Positions 35,264 to 42,992 of a stretch of DNA of 64,000 nucleotides are shown one piece after another. Below the pieces are notes generated by a model. The model was given only the letters and a program-made list of their open reading frames with translations. It was not told the origin of the DNA and did not search any database. The translations under genes were made by a program, and so were the position numbers. Within the stretch, counting starts at the first letter, position 1, and every line of letters starts with the position of its first letter. The DNA is taken from NCBI RefSeq assembly GCF_004765785.1, contig NZ_SBIT01000001.1, positions 310,001 to 374,000 of the forward strand, given 5' to 3'. The stretch comes from Halorussus ruber (GTDB lineage: Archaea > Halobacteriota > Halobacteria > Halobacteriales > Haladaptataceae).

Positions 35264-35774
35264 ATGTCGAGCCACAGCCTCGCTACCGAGGCCCCCGAGG
35301 ATAGAGTAAGTCGCCAGTCGGCGGCTGGTCGAGAAATTCTGCGCCGAGACGCCTGCTTCTGACTCCGAGTCGGTTGCCGTCACCGTCGCGGGCGAGACGT
35401 ATCGCCTCACCAGAGCCGAGGCCGACCAGTTGCGCACAGCGCTCGGCGACGCCCTGACCGAGCGCCGGGAGTTCGTTCGGACAGTCGGCACCCACCGCGA
35501 GGACGGAAGCTACGTCGTCGCGCGCCGAGGAGCCGATTCGTCGGGCCACCGCAAGGTGTTCGAGAGCTTCGCCGCACTCCGTCGGCTCTACGACCGACTG
35601 CCCGACGAGTTCACCGCCGAGGAGGTCGGTCGGTCCGGACTGACCGGCGGGCGCAGGCACATGCTGGTCCACCACGTCGCCGAGCATCCGGCCTTCGAGT
35701 GCGAACTGGACAAGCGCCAGCCCCTGACTGCCAGCAAGGTCCGCGCCGAATCGGGAGGTGAAACCGAAGACTGA
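35264..35774 (+). pseudogene. Conserved haloarchaeal protein, frameshifted near its N-terminus
   Basis: An ATG 31 nt after a TTTATC box opens MSSHSLATEAPEDRV, but this frame does not continue. From about 35310 another frame is open: SRRLVEKFCAETPASDSESVAV and on through TYRLTRAEADQLR, REDGSYVVARRGADSSGHRK and FESFAALRRLYDRLP to the stop. The best reading is one protein of about 170 residues with a one-base indel between 35305 and 35330. A TTG at 35430 could start a shorter 114-aa form. The downstream part looks like an intact conserved domain of unknown function. Confidence 0.55.
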
Positions 35775-35862
35775 ATCTTGCGGGAGTCGGAGACCGACAC
35801 CGCGGCGGTGTTCCGCTGAGTTCTTACCGACCTGCTTCGCTCGGTGTTACAACTGCACCCCT

Positions 35863-35902
35863 GGCGGACTGAAAGGGCGAACCGCGTGAGGGCTTTCGAA
35901 AC
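35863..35902 (+). repeat. Collapsed family I element, copy F
   Basis: GGCGGACTGAAAGGGCGA is joined to ACCGCGTGAGGGCTTTCGAAACC with the roughly 100-nt structured middle missing. The upstream CTTCGCTCGGTG module seen at other copies is retained at 35836-35847. It is a deletion derivative that preserves both ends. Confidence 0.75.
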
Positions 35903-35985
35903 CATCGTCGCTACTCTCACGACGTTTCTGAACACAACCTGCCGCCGGGCGAACGCTTTTCGGCGTCGGTTCCGACGAGTCTGGC

Positions 35986-36912
35986 ATGGAACCGCGACCA
36001 GCCACCTTCTCCATCGTCGCACGAGACCCCGAAACCGAGGCGGTCGGCGTGGCCGTCCAGTCGAAGTTCGTCAGCGTCGGCTCCGTCGTCCCGTTCGCCA
36101 GCGCCGACGCGGGCGCAATCGCCACCCAGAGCTTCGCTAACGTGGCTTACGGCCCGGACGGATTGGACCTCCTGCGCGAGGGCAAGTCGGCCGAGGAGGT
36201 CGTCTCGGAACTCACCGACGACGACCCGGAGGCCGCCCAGCGGCAAGTCGGCGTCGTCGGGCAGGACGGCTCGGTGGCGGCGTTCACGGGCGAGGAGTGC
36301 TTCGACGTCGCTGGCGACCGACAGGGCGAGACCTACACCGTGCAGGGCAACATCCTCGAAAACGAGGACACCCTCGACGCGATGGCGGACGCCTACGAAA
36401 CGACGGAGGGTGGCCTGCCCGAGAAGCTCCTCGCGGCGCTCCACGCGGGCAACGAAGCGGGCGGCGACAAGCGCGGCGAGCAGAGCGCGGCCCTCTACGT
36501 CGTCAAGCCCGAGGGCGGCTACGACGGCAAGAACGACCGCTGGATAGACGTTCGGGTGGACGACCACGAGTCGCCCATCGCGGAGCTAGAGCGCGTGTTC
36601 AAAATCTACGACGTGACGCTCCTCGAACGCGAGGAACCCGACGACGTGCGCGAACTCTCGGGCGAGACTGCCGAGGAGGTCTCCTCGACGCTCGCGGAAC
36701 TGGGCTTCTACGACGCAGAACCGAGCGAGTCCTTCGGCGACGACGAGCGCGACGCCCTCGAAGCCTTCCGCGGGATGAACAACTTCGAGAACCACGACCT
36801 CGCGGTCGTCGAGGACGCGCTAGCCCGCGGGTGGGACGACGCCGAGGGCGGGGGCGAAGACCGGATGGTAGACGCGATTTGGCACGGGCTGTCGCGCTTG
36901 GACCGGAAGTGA
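35986..36912 (+). CDS. DUF1028-family putative Ntn-hydrolase
   Basis: 308 residues. ATFSIVARDPETEAVGVAVQ followed by KFVSVGSVVPFA and GAIATQSFANVAYGP are typical of the DUF1028 family, which has an Ntn-hydrolase-like fold with unknown substrate. VVKPEGGYDGKNDRWIDVRV closes the core. The last 90 residues form a separate helical region with ELGFYDAEPSESFGDDERD, resembling the peptidoglycan-binding-like tail seen on some members. Cytoplasmic, without a signal peptide. No operon partner. Confidence 0.85.
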   Translation: MEPRPATFSIVARDPETEAVGVAVQSKFVSVGSVVPFASADAGAIATQSFANVAYGPDGLDLLREGKSAEEVVSELTDDDPEAAQRQVGVVGQDGSVAAFTGEECFDVAGDRQGETYTVQGNILENEDTLDAMADAYETTEGGLPEKLLAALHAGNEAGGDKRGEQSAALYVVKPEGGYDGKNDRWIDVRVDDHESPIAELERVFKIYDVTLLEREEPDDVRELSGETAEEVSSTLAELGFYDAEPSESFGDDERDALEAFRGMNNFENHDLAVVEDALARGWDDAEGGGEDRMVDAIWHGLSRLDRK

Positions 36913-36994
36913 GGCAGCGCGTTAGAGATAAGTATTCGTTTTCTAAAGCAAGAATTCCAATTTCTAAGGAACCAGAAATATTTCTTTACCGCCC

Positions 36995-37108
36995 GGCGCG
37001 CGCTGGCGCACCCCGTCGTGGGTGCGCCAATCCGTGCGAGGGACGAGGGAGCGAAGCGACCGAGGAGGCTGGGGAGGCGTGAGGTTCGCGGTCGCCCTTT
37101 GCCCAAGC
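36995..37108 (+). repeat. Dispersed element, family III, copy 2
   Basis: GGCGCGCGCTGGCG, perfect hairpin TGGCGCACCC with GGGTGCGCCA, then GTGCGAGGGACGAGG, GAGGAGGCTGGGGAGGCG and TTTGCCCAAG. Compared with copy 3 the hairpin stem has a different sequence but is fully paired in both. An AT-rich segment (36930-36990) precedes it. Confidence 0.75.
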
Positions 37109-37246
37109 AGTCGCTGGCTCCGACTAGCCAGCTCCGTCAGCAGTCGCGGAGCGGTCGCGGTCCGTCGAGGTCTGCCCCGAAACCGAACACAACCGAATTT
37201 CGATTCCCACCGGACTCATTACGCCCGAACCCGAAACTCACGAAAT

Positions 37247-37393
37247 ATGAGAGACGAGGAGGAAATCCGCGAGCAGTACGAGTTCCTCAAAGAACACCTC
37301 GACGACGAGGACATGCGCCACGAGGGCGTCCGCGAGATGTTCACCTACTACAAGCGGGCGCTCGGGTGGGTTCTGGAGGAAGAGCATATCTAG
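37247..37393 (+). CDS. Small acidic helical protein (48 aa)
   Basis: 48 residues, MRDEEEIREQYEFLKEHLDD followed by EDMRHEGVREMFTYYKRALG and a short end. Entirely charged helix with a conserved-looking core, of the type found as small conserved haloarchaeal proteins. The ATG is preceded by CGAAAT after an AT-containing spacer. Function unknown. Confidence 0.65.
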   Translation: MRDEEEIREQYEFLKEHLDDEDMRHEGVREMFTYYKRALGWVLEEEHI

Positions 37394-37510
37394 ACCGCCT
37401 TACAATACCGAAAATTTCGCCGCTCTAATTCTGAAACTGGTGTTGGCACCCGATACCGGCACAAGATTCTGGCGGCGTTAGGTTTAAGTTGTTAGGGCGT
37501 TTTGGTTCAG

Positions 37511-37741
37511 GTGACGCTTCGCTTGGAGGGCCGAAGCGTCAGCGGGGACCAATTCAGGGCGGCAAGCGGTTCGCGGGGCTTTTTCACCCCCGCGTTTTCC
37601 GCTTTCCTTTCCATATTCCTTTCGAGTGATTACGAGTTCGATAGTGACGGGTGTTTCTACGTGGCGCTACGTGGTCTTTCTGGTTACAGAGTGACTGCGA
37701 AACTCGCCATGAGGTTTAGAAGTTGGCTTGAGGCTTCCTGA
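37511..37741 (+). CDS. Doubtful 76-aa frame or structured RNA region
   Basis: A GTG lies 25 nt after a GTTTAAGT box and opens 76 codons (VTLRLEGRSVSGDQFRAASG at the start, FDSDGCFYVALRGLSGYRVT later). Residue composition is unusual for a haloarchaeon: few acidic residues, several Phe and Ser. The DNA also contains a perfect stem, GACGCTTC with GAAGCGTC, and CGCGGGG with CCCCGCG around a CTTTTTCAC loop. It could be a small protein gene, a gene remnant or a transcribed non-coding RNA. The rest of the 700-bp gap holds a family II repeat. Confidence 0.25.
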   Translation: MTLRLEGRSVSGDQFRAASGSRGFFTPAFSAFLSIFLSSDYEFDSDGCFYVALRGLSGYRVTAKLAMRFRSWLEAS

Positions 37742-37810
37742 AGGCTCTGTCCAGTCTATCTTGGTATAGGCACGAGTATGAACAGCAGAACTGCTATGGT
37801 TGTGTTTTAT

Positions 37811-38016
37811 TGAAGCCCCCGCCCGGTCGCGGTCGCTGGCCGGGATATTCGCGGGCCTCTCAGCACCGCCCGGCCCGCGAATAGTGGCCCGCCCAGACGA
37901 CCACGTAAACGCGACCGGGCACCGGAAGACGGTTCTGCTCGGCCTTCGGCCTGCGCGGACTGCGACTTCCGAGGTCACACTCACGTCGTTCGCGTGACCG
38001 GCCCCTTCATCCACCC
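37811..38016 (-). repeat. Dispersed structured element, family II, copy a
   Basis: On the minus strand it starts GGGTGGATGAAGGGGCC and ends CGGGCGGGGGCTTCAA. Outer helix CCCGGTCGCG with CGCGACCGGG. Middle strands GGTCGTCTGGGCGGGCC and CGGCCAGCGACC. The inner arm CTATTCGCGGGCC pairs with GGCCCGCGAATA. An 80-nt insert lies in the 5' half. Same nested architecture as family I, with different ends. Confidence 0.75.
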
Positions 38017-38103
38017 AGACACCGCAGAATGTTCTTCCAAGCGCATCCCGGCGGCTATCCGACGAAACGCAAAAAACACGAGAGTCGAGAGTAGCGCGCC
38101 CGG

Positions 38104-38394
38104 TTACTCGATGTTGAGCGAGGAGTCCCCGGTCTGCTCGCCGTCGCCGCCCTCGTCCCACTCCAGTTCGAACTCGATGCTGAGTTCGCCCTGCCCGCCG
38201 CCGGAGGGGGTCTCGCGCTCGGCTTTGACCTCGAACGTCGGCTGTGCGGGCGGTGCGAGTGTCACCGACTGGTCGCCCGCCGAGAGGCTGATGTCCCCGC
38301 CCGACTCGAGTTTCTCGGCGACGGTTCGGAGGTAGGAAGCGACTTCGGTTCGGTTCATGCGGCGTTCGGTCTTGAACAGCACTTCTTCTGGCAT
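38104..38394 (-). CDS. Amphi-Trp domain-containing protein
   Basis: 96 residues. MPEEVLFKTERRMNRTEVAS, YLRTVAEKLESGGDISLSAG, then beta strands ending LSIEFELEWDEG: this is the amphi-Trp domain layout, a small domain with an amphipathic strand and a conserved Trp near the C-terminus. An acidic tail follows. The domain's role is unknown; it is frequent in haloarchaea. The start follows directly after an AT-rich spacer. Confidence 0.85.
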   Translation of the reverse strand: MPEEVLFKTERRMNRTEVASYLRTVAEKLESGGDISLSAGDQSVTLAPPAQPTFEVKAERETPSGGGQGELSIEFELEWDEGGDGEQTGDSSLNIE

Positions 38395-38574
38395 ACGTGT
38401 GTAGACGCTGGCGATGGCCTTAAGCCCGCCGCCTGTTTCACCTGACGCTGGTCGGAGAAGTTGGCGGGTGTCGCTCGACGGACCCGAGACGTACCGGCCC
38501 GGTTACAATCGGAGAATCGAAACCGAAGGGCCGTTATCTTCATTTCCGTCGATATTCTAAATGATACGTTACCG

Positions 38575-38862
38575 ATGCACGACTTGACAGGATTCCAGAG
38601 AGACCTGCTGTACGTCATCGCCGGGCTGGACGAACCGCACGGCCTCGCTATCAAGGACGAACTCGAATCGTACTACGAGAAGGAGATTCACCACGGGCGA
38701 CTCTACCCGAACCTCGACACGTTGGTCGACAAAGGGCTGGTCGAGAAGGGCCAGCGCGACCGTCGGACCAACTACTACACGCTCACCCGCCGGGGCAAGC
38801 GCGAAATCGAGGCCCGTAGGGAGTGGGAGCGCCAGTACGTCGAACTCAGCGTCGAAGCCTGA
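38575..38862 (+). CDS. PadR-family transcriptional regulator
   Basis: 95 residues, a short PadR winged helix: LTGFQRDLLYVIAGLDEPHG (helix 1), IKDELESYYEKEIHHGRLYP (recognition region with the GRLYP motif), LVDKGLVEKGQRDRRTNYYT (wing) and a C-terminal helix for dimerisation. It lacks the long C-terminal coiled-coil, as in many haloarchaeal PadR proteins. Typical ligands are phenolics or drugs; the target is unknown. Divergent neighbours are the amphi-Trp gene and a convergent AI-2E gene. Confidence 0.88.
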   Translation: MHDLTGFQRDLLYVIAGLDEPHGLAIKDELESYYEKEIHHGRLYPNLDTLVDKGLVEKGQRDRRTNYYTLTRRGKREIEARREWERQYVELSVEA

Positions 38863-38902
38863 CCGCGCGACGGCGGTGCGTCCAGTCGGCGATAGCGTCC
38901 AG

Positions 38903-40135
38903 TCAGCGGTCGCTCTGACCCGGCGCGCTCTCGGTCGCTTCTTCGCCCTCTGGGGGTGGGGAATCACTCTGCTCCGCATCACTTTCTTCCGCGTCAGTCC
39001 CGAGGTCGCTCCGGAACTCCTCGGCCTGCGTCGCCGACTCCGGTTCGAAGAGGTAGGTGGGGTCGACCGCCCACGGCCGGATGGGTTCGCCCGCGACCAG
39101 CTCCGGCAGGACGATGCGGACGAAGTGGACCACCAGCACCAGTATCATCGGTCCGAGGAAGATGCCGTACCACCCGAACAGCAGGGGACCGAAGATGTAC
39201 GCCAGCATCACCAGTCCCACGTGGAGGTTCCGGCCCGAGACGTAGGGCCGCAGAACCAAGTCTGGAATCGTGTCCACGACGACGAGCGAGACCGCGAAGA
39301 ACAGCATCGGGAACCAGAGCAGGGCGGGACTTGCGAGCGCGGTCTCCAGCCCGAGATACGCCGAAATCGGGAAGTAAACCAGTTTCATCCCGACGATGGG
39401 GATGAGGCTCGCCGCGCCGGTCAGCAGGCCGACCAGCGTCGGATAGGGGATGGCGACGCCCGGCGCGAACAGGTTCATCGTGTTGTACGCCGCCGCGCCG
39501 ATAGTCCCCGTCAGCAGGGCGTTCAGGATGTTGCCGAAGAAGATGCTGTTGAAGTCCCTGTCGACCGCCCGGCCGTAGGCCTCGATAACGCCGCCCTCGT
39601 CGGAGAACTGCCGTCGGACGAACCGCGAGAGGCGGTGGTCGTCCCGAAGCAAGTAGAACGCGATGGCTATCATCACGAACAGGTGCAGGACCGCGTTGCC
39701 GATGAACCCGAGATACTGGAGCGCAGACTGGCCGATTTCCGACACCAGCGCCGGGTCGGGGTTCGATAGCAGTTCGCCGGGGCGCTGGGCGACGGTCGAA
39801 ACGTCGAGATACGGCTGAATCGTCGTCTGAAGCCCGTTGATGTCGGTCCGGGTGGCGATGTTGTTGAACTCCTGTAGCGCGATGGCTCCGGTGTAGGCCA
39901 TCAACAGCAACACCGGGAGCGCCAGCGCCACCAACGCCGTCGCGGCGGCCAGACTCGGCGGGCGCATCCGCCGCCGGAGGCGCTTGTACACCGGCCGAGT
40001 CGCGTAGTAGAGGAAGATGCCGAAGACGAAGGTGCCGATAAACGAGTAGACGACGAACAGCACCGCCGCTCCGAGCGCCAGTCCGACGAGCCACCAGCCG
40101 AGTCGCGCGCGGTCGATGCGCAAGCCGCCGACCAT
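38903..40135 (-). CDS. AI-2E/PerM-family membrane transporter
   Basis: 410 residues, about eight transmembrane helices. FIGTFVFGIFLYYATRPVYKR at the N-terminus, the long periplasmic-type segment (about 85-150), AFYLLRDDHRLSRFVRRQF, and VFFGNILNALLTGTIGAAAYN match the AI-2E exporter-like superfamily. In archaea the substrate is not AI-2 for certain; related proteins move Na+ or small molecules. The C-terminal 50 residues are an acidic, polar tail in the cytoplasm. Its 5' side faces a divergent zinc-ribbon protein gene. Confidence 0.82.
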   Translation of the reverse strand: MVGGLRIDRARLGWWLVGLALGAAVLFVVYSFIGTFVFGIFLYYATRPVYKRLRRRMRPPSLAAATALVALALPVLLLMAYTGAIALQEFNNIATRTDINGLQTTIQPYLDVSTVAQRPGELLSNPDPALVSEIGQSALQYLGFIGNAVLHLFVMIAIAFYLLRDDHRLSRFVRRQFSDEGGVIEAYGRAVDRDFNSIFFGNILNALLTGTIGAAAYNTMNLFAPGVAIPYPTLVGLLTGAASLIPIVGMKLVYFPISAYLGLETALASPALLWFPMLFFAVSLVVVDTIPDLVLRPYVSGRNLHVGLVMLAYIFGPLLFGWYGIFLGPMILVLVVHFVRIVLPELVAGEPIRPWAVDPTYLFEPESATQAEEFRSDLGTDAEESDAEQSDSPPPEGEEATESAPGQSDR

Positions 40136-40251
40136 ACCCGTGCCACGGAAGCGCGAGGGTAAAAATGTTCGTAGTTAGGGGGTTCGGCGAGAGCGGAGGA
40201 GTCCGCCTCGGAGTCCGCATCGTTTTGTGTCGCCCGGCCAAACAAGCCGAC

Positions 40252-40992
40252 ATGAAGATTCGCGGCCAGCGGGAGTGTACCGACTGCGGCGCGCGGTGGT
40301 CCTACTACGACACCGGGAGCGTCGAGTGCCCCGACTGCGGGAGCCTCCGGAGCGTCGGCGTCGAGGAGGACCGCCACCTCCACACCGATAGCCCCGCCGA
40401 ACTCGACTTGACCGAACCGCGGGAGGCCGTAGACGCCCGGCCGCTCCGCGAGGTCGCCGATACCGCGAGTGACCTCGCTCGGGAGTACGTCCGCAAGCGG
40501 GGCTTCGTCCGCGGCGGTGACCTCCAGCGGTTGGACGACACCTACCTCGCGGCCCAAGAACTCCGCCACGCCGCCGACGTGGTCGGCAGGGGCCTTGACC
40601 TCAGCGACGACGAGGAGTGGTACTTCCTCGCGCTCCTGCGCGGCGCGGACGTCGACCCGGAGACGAATCCCGACGCCGACCGGCGGCCCGCGCCCGGCGA
40701 GGTGCCCGAGGCGATGCACCCGATTCGGGGGCTGGCCTACGCCGAGGCCGTCGCCGAGTACCGACGGGACCTCGCCGACTGGGCCGACGAGAACGAGGTC
40801 GGCGACGAGGGTCGAGACGCGCTCGAAACCCTCGGCGACCACGTCAAGCGCGTGCAGGCGCTCGACGGCGACGTGGACGCCGACACCGCGGAACTGCTCG
40901 TGTCCGCGGCGCGCGACGTGGGCGAGTACCTCCGCGCTGGCGACGCGGACGCCCTCGCCAGCGCGAGAGAGCGGTTCGGTCGGATAGCATAA
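40252..40992 (+). CDS. TFIIB-type zinc-ribbon protein, function unknown (246 aa)
   Basis: 246 residues from MKIRGQRECTDCGARWSYYD. An N-terminal zinc ribbon (CTDCG and CPDCG, about 9-29) is followed by an all-helical region (about 60-246) with repeated acidic helices. The ribbon resembles those of TFB/TFIIB, but the cyclin-like repeats are missing. It may bind nucleic acid or RNA polymerase. Function unknown; common in haloarchaea. It is divergent from the AI-2E gene. Confidence 0.75.
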   Translation: MKIRGQRECTDCGARWSYYDTGSVECPDCGSLRSVGVEEDRHLHTDSPAELDLTEPREAVDARPLREVADTASDLAREYVRKRGFVRGGDLQRLDDTYLAAQELRHAADVVGRGLDLSDDEEWYFLALLRGADVDPETNPDADRRPAPGEVPEAMHPIRGLAYAEAVAEYRRDLADWADENEVGDEGRDALETLGDHVKRVQALDGDVDADTAELLVSAARDVGEYLRAGDADALASARERFGRIA

Positions 40993-41186
40993 CTTATTGA
41001 TTCTTTAGAAAACCGAACTATGTCTTCAGACTAGTCGTTTGTTTCCTCAACTCGCGTTCCCGTTCGACCATTCTCTCGCCAATCGGACGTTCTCGTCGAG
41101 AAGTCGCCGCCAAGACGCGATTTCCCGCTCGACACGTCCGGTTTCCCGACCAACACTTTTGACGTATGCTAACGTACCACGCCCCT

Positions 41187-41543
41187 ATGGCGACCGACGG
41201 CACCTCAAAGTTCCGGTGGGTGGTCAGACTGCTGTTCGTGGCCGCGCTCCTCGTGCCAGTCCTCGGGCCGTGGCTCGGCGTCGCCGACGTGCCCGAAATC
41301 GGGAGCGAGACGCTGGTGCGACTCGTCGGCTTCGTCGTGGTCTCGCTCGCCGCGGCGATGCTGGTCCGCCAGAAGCGCCGTCGGAGAGGGCAGGAGACCG
41401 ATACCGACGTGGAAGGCTCCGGCGACCAGTACTACACCTACGCCTACACCAGCCAGACCGACGCCGCCAAAGAAGGCGACCGCATCACCGAGGAGGCCGA
41501 GCGCCTCGCCGAAGCCGACAGCAATCGCCGAGAGAGACGCTGA
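41187..41543 (+). CDS. Two-span membrane protein (118 aa)
   Basis: 118 residues from MATDGTSKFRWVVRLLFVAA. Two hydrophobic helices (about 12-30 and 43-62) are followed by a basic cluster (VRQKRRRRGQE), then an acidic, Tyr-rich cytoplasmic tail (DQYYTYAYTSQTDAAKEGDR). An ATG seven codons upstream (MLTYHAP) is possible. The basic cluster suggests the tail is cytoplasmic. No family recognised. Confidence 0.65.
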   Translation: MATDGTSKFRWVVRLLFVAALLVPVLGPWLGVADVPEIGSETLVRLVGFVVVSLAAAMLVRQKRRRRGQETDTDVEGSGDQYYTYAYTSQTDAAKEGDRITEEAERLAEADSNRRERR

Positions 41544-41639
41544 CCGTAGTTGGTAGCACGGTTTCACGAGAATCACCCATCAACCGTTGACGAATCGGAA
41601 GTTAACACATATATCCGATACCGGGTATCCCTACGATAT

Positions 41640-41957
41640 ATGCAATTCTGTGACGAGTGTGGTTCGCTGATGCACACGGAGGGCGACACGTGGGTGTGTC
41701 GCTCCTGTGAGAACGAGGAGCGGCGGGACTCGCAGGCAGAAGCGGCGATGACGACGCAGGATGGACAGCAGGACGACGGGGCACCCGCCGTGGCCGACGC
41801 GACACAGGACTCCAACGAGACGATGCAGGAGCCTTGTCCGGCGGACGACTGCGACAGCGACCGGGCCTACTACGAGATGATGCCGAAGCCGGGCGGCTCC
41901 TACGAGGTTCGGCTGTTCACCTGCGTCGAGTGCGGCCACAAGTGGCGCGAGTCCTGA
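41640..41957 (+). CDS. TFS/RPA12-like zinc-ribbon protein lacking the acidic catalytic motif
   Basis: 105 residues. N-terminal ribbon C4, C7, C20, C23 (MQFCDECGSLMHTEGDTWVC) and C-terminal ribbon C66, C71, C95, C98 with FTCVECGHKWRES, the layout of archaeal transcription factor S. The central tip, where canonical TFS has RSADEPxT, reads MMPKPGGSYEVRL, so the two acidic residues that stimulate RNA cleavage are missing. It may therefore be an inhibitory or altered paralogue, as described for some TFS variants in Sulfolobus. The ATG lies 28 nt after a CATATATCC box. Confidence 0.82.
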   Translation: MQFCDECGSLMHTEGDTWVCRSCENEERRDSQAEAAMTTQDGQQDDGAPAVADATQDSNETMQEPCPADDCDSDRAYYEMMPKPGGSYEVRLFTCVECGHKWRES

Positions 41958-41988
41958 CGGCACATCTTGCGAACGTTGCTTCTCGGGG

Positions 41989-42882
41989 TTAGGGCAGGTC
42001 TACCTCGACGCCTTCCTGACGACTGGCGGCCTTCACGGCGTTGTAGAGGAGCATCGCGCGGGTCATCGGGCCCACGCCGCCGGGGACCGGCGAGATGGCG
42101 CTGGCTTTCTCCTTGGCGCTGTCGAAGTCCACGTCGCCGACGAGTTCGTAGCCCTTGTCGTTGTCGGCGTCCACGCGGTTGACGCCCACGTCGATGACCG
42201 TCGTGCCCGGAGAGAGCATCGACCCGTCGATGAGTTCGGGGACGCCGCAGGCCGCAATCACCACGTCGGCCTGCTCGGTCTTGGCTTCGAGGTCCTCGGT
42301 GCGGGAGTGACAGACCGTCACGGTCGCGTTTCCGTCGTCGGCCTTCTGCATCAGGAGGTTCGCCAGCGGCTTGCCGACGATGTTCGACCGGCCGACGATG
42401 GTCACGTCCGCGCCCTCGGTCTCGACGCCCGCCGATTCGAGCAGTTTCAGCACGCCGTGGGGCGTGCAGGGTCGGTATCGCGCGTGGCCCGCGACGAGGC
42501 GACCCACGTTCTCGGGATGGAAGCCGTCCACGTCTTTCTCGGGGTCGATGGCCCGCAGGACCTCGCGGTCGTCCACGTGGTCGGGGACGGGCATCTGGAC
42601 CAGAATGCCGTGAACGTCCGGGTCGTCGTTGAGGTCCGCGATGGTCTCGTGGAGTTCTTCGGCGGGGGCCTCGGGGTCGATTTCGACGTGGATGCCCTCG
42701 ATGCCGACCTCCTCGCAGTCGCGCTGTTTCATCGAGACGTAGGTCTCGCTGGCGGGGTCGTCGCTCATCAGCACGGTGGCGAGTCCCACCTCGACGTCCT
42801 CGTCGGCGAGCGTCTCGATGCTGTCCTGCAAGTCGGCACGAATCTGCTCGGCGACGGCGTTGCCGTCGATTACCTCTGTCAT
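41989..42882 (-). CDS. folD: Bifunctional methylenetetrahydrofolate dehydrogenase/cyclohydrolase
   Basis: 297 residues. Converts 5,10-methylene-THF to 10-formyl-THF. YVSMKQRDCEEVGI holds the conserved YxxxK active site, DGFHPENVGRL the folate region, and IVGRSNIVGKPLANLL the NADP loop. PVPGGVGPMTRAML closes the fold. Start MTEVIDGNAVAEQ fits the family. It pairs functionally with the nearby glyA (43706-44953), although a lipoprotein gene lies between. Confidence 0.95.
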   Translation of the reverse strand: MTEVIDGNAVAEQIRADLQDSIETLADEDVEVGLATVLMSDDPASETYVSMKQRDCEEVGIEGIHVEIDPEAPAEELHETIADLNDDPDVHGILVQMPVPDHVDDREVLRAIDPEKDVDGFHPENVGRLVAGHARYRPCTPHGVLKLLESAGVETEGADVTIVGRSNIVGKPLANLLMQKADDGNATVTVCHSRTEDLEAKTEQADVVIAACGVPELIDGSMLSPGTTVIDVGVNRVDADNDKGYELVGDVDFDSAKEKASAISPVPGGVGPMTRAMLLYNAVKAASRQEGVEVDLP

Positions 42883-42992
42883 TACCTGAACGTGGAACAC
42901 CGAGGACCTTCAACCCTCGGGTTCGTGCTCATTTTCGAACTCACGAAGTAGTTTCTATGCAAGTATGTGGATTAAATCGGGCTGTCGGGGTA

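Noticed and set aside
36297..37082. Arg-rich 261-codon frame
   Set aside because: Shadow of the DUF1028 gene in another frame plus a family III repeat.
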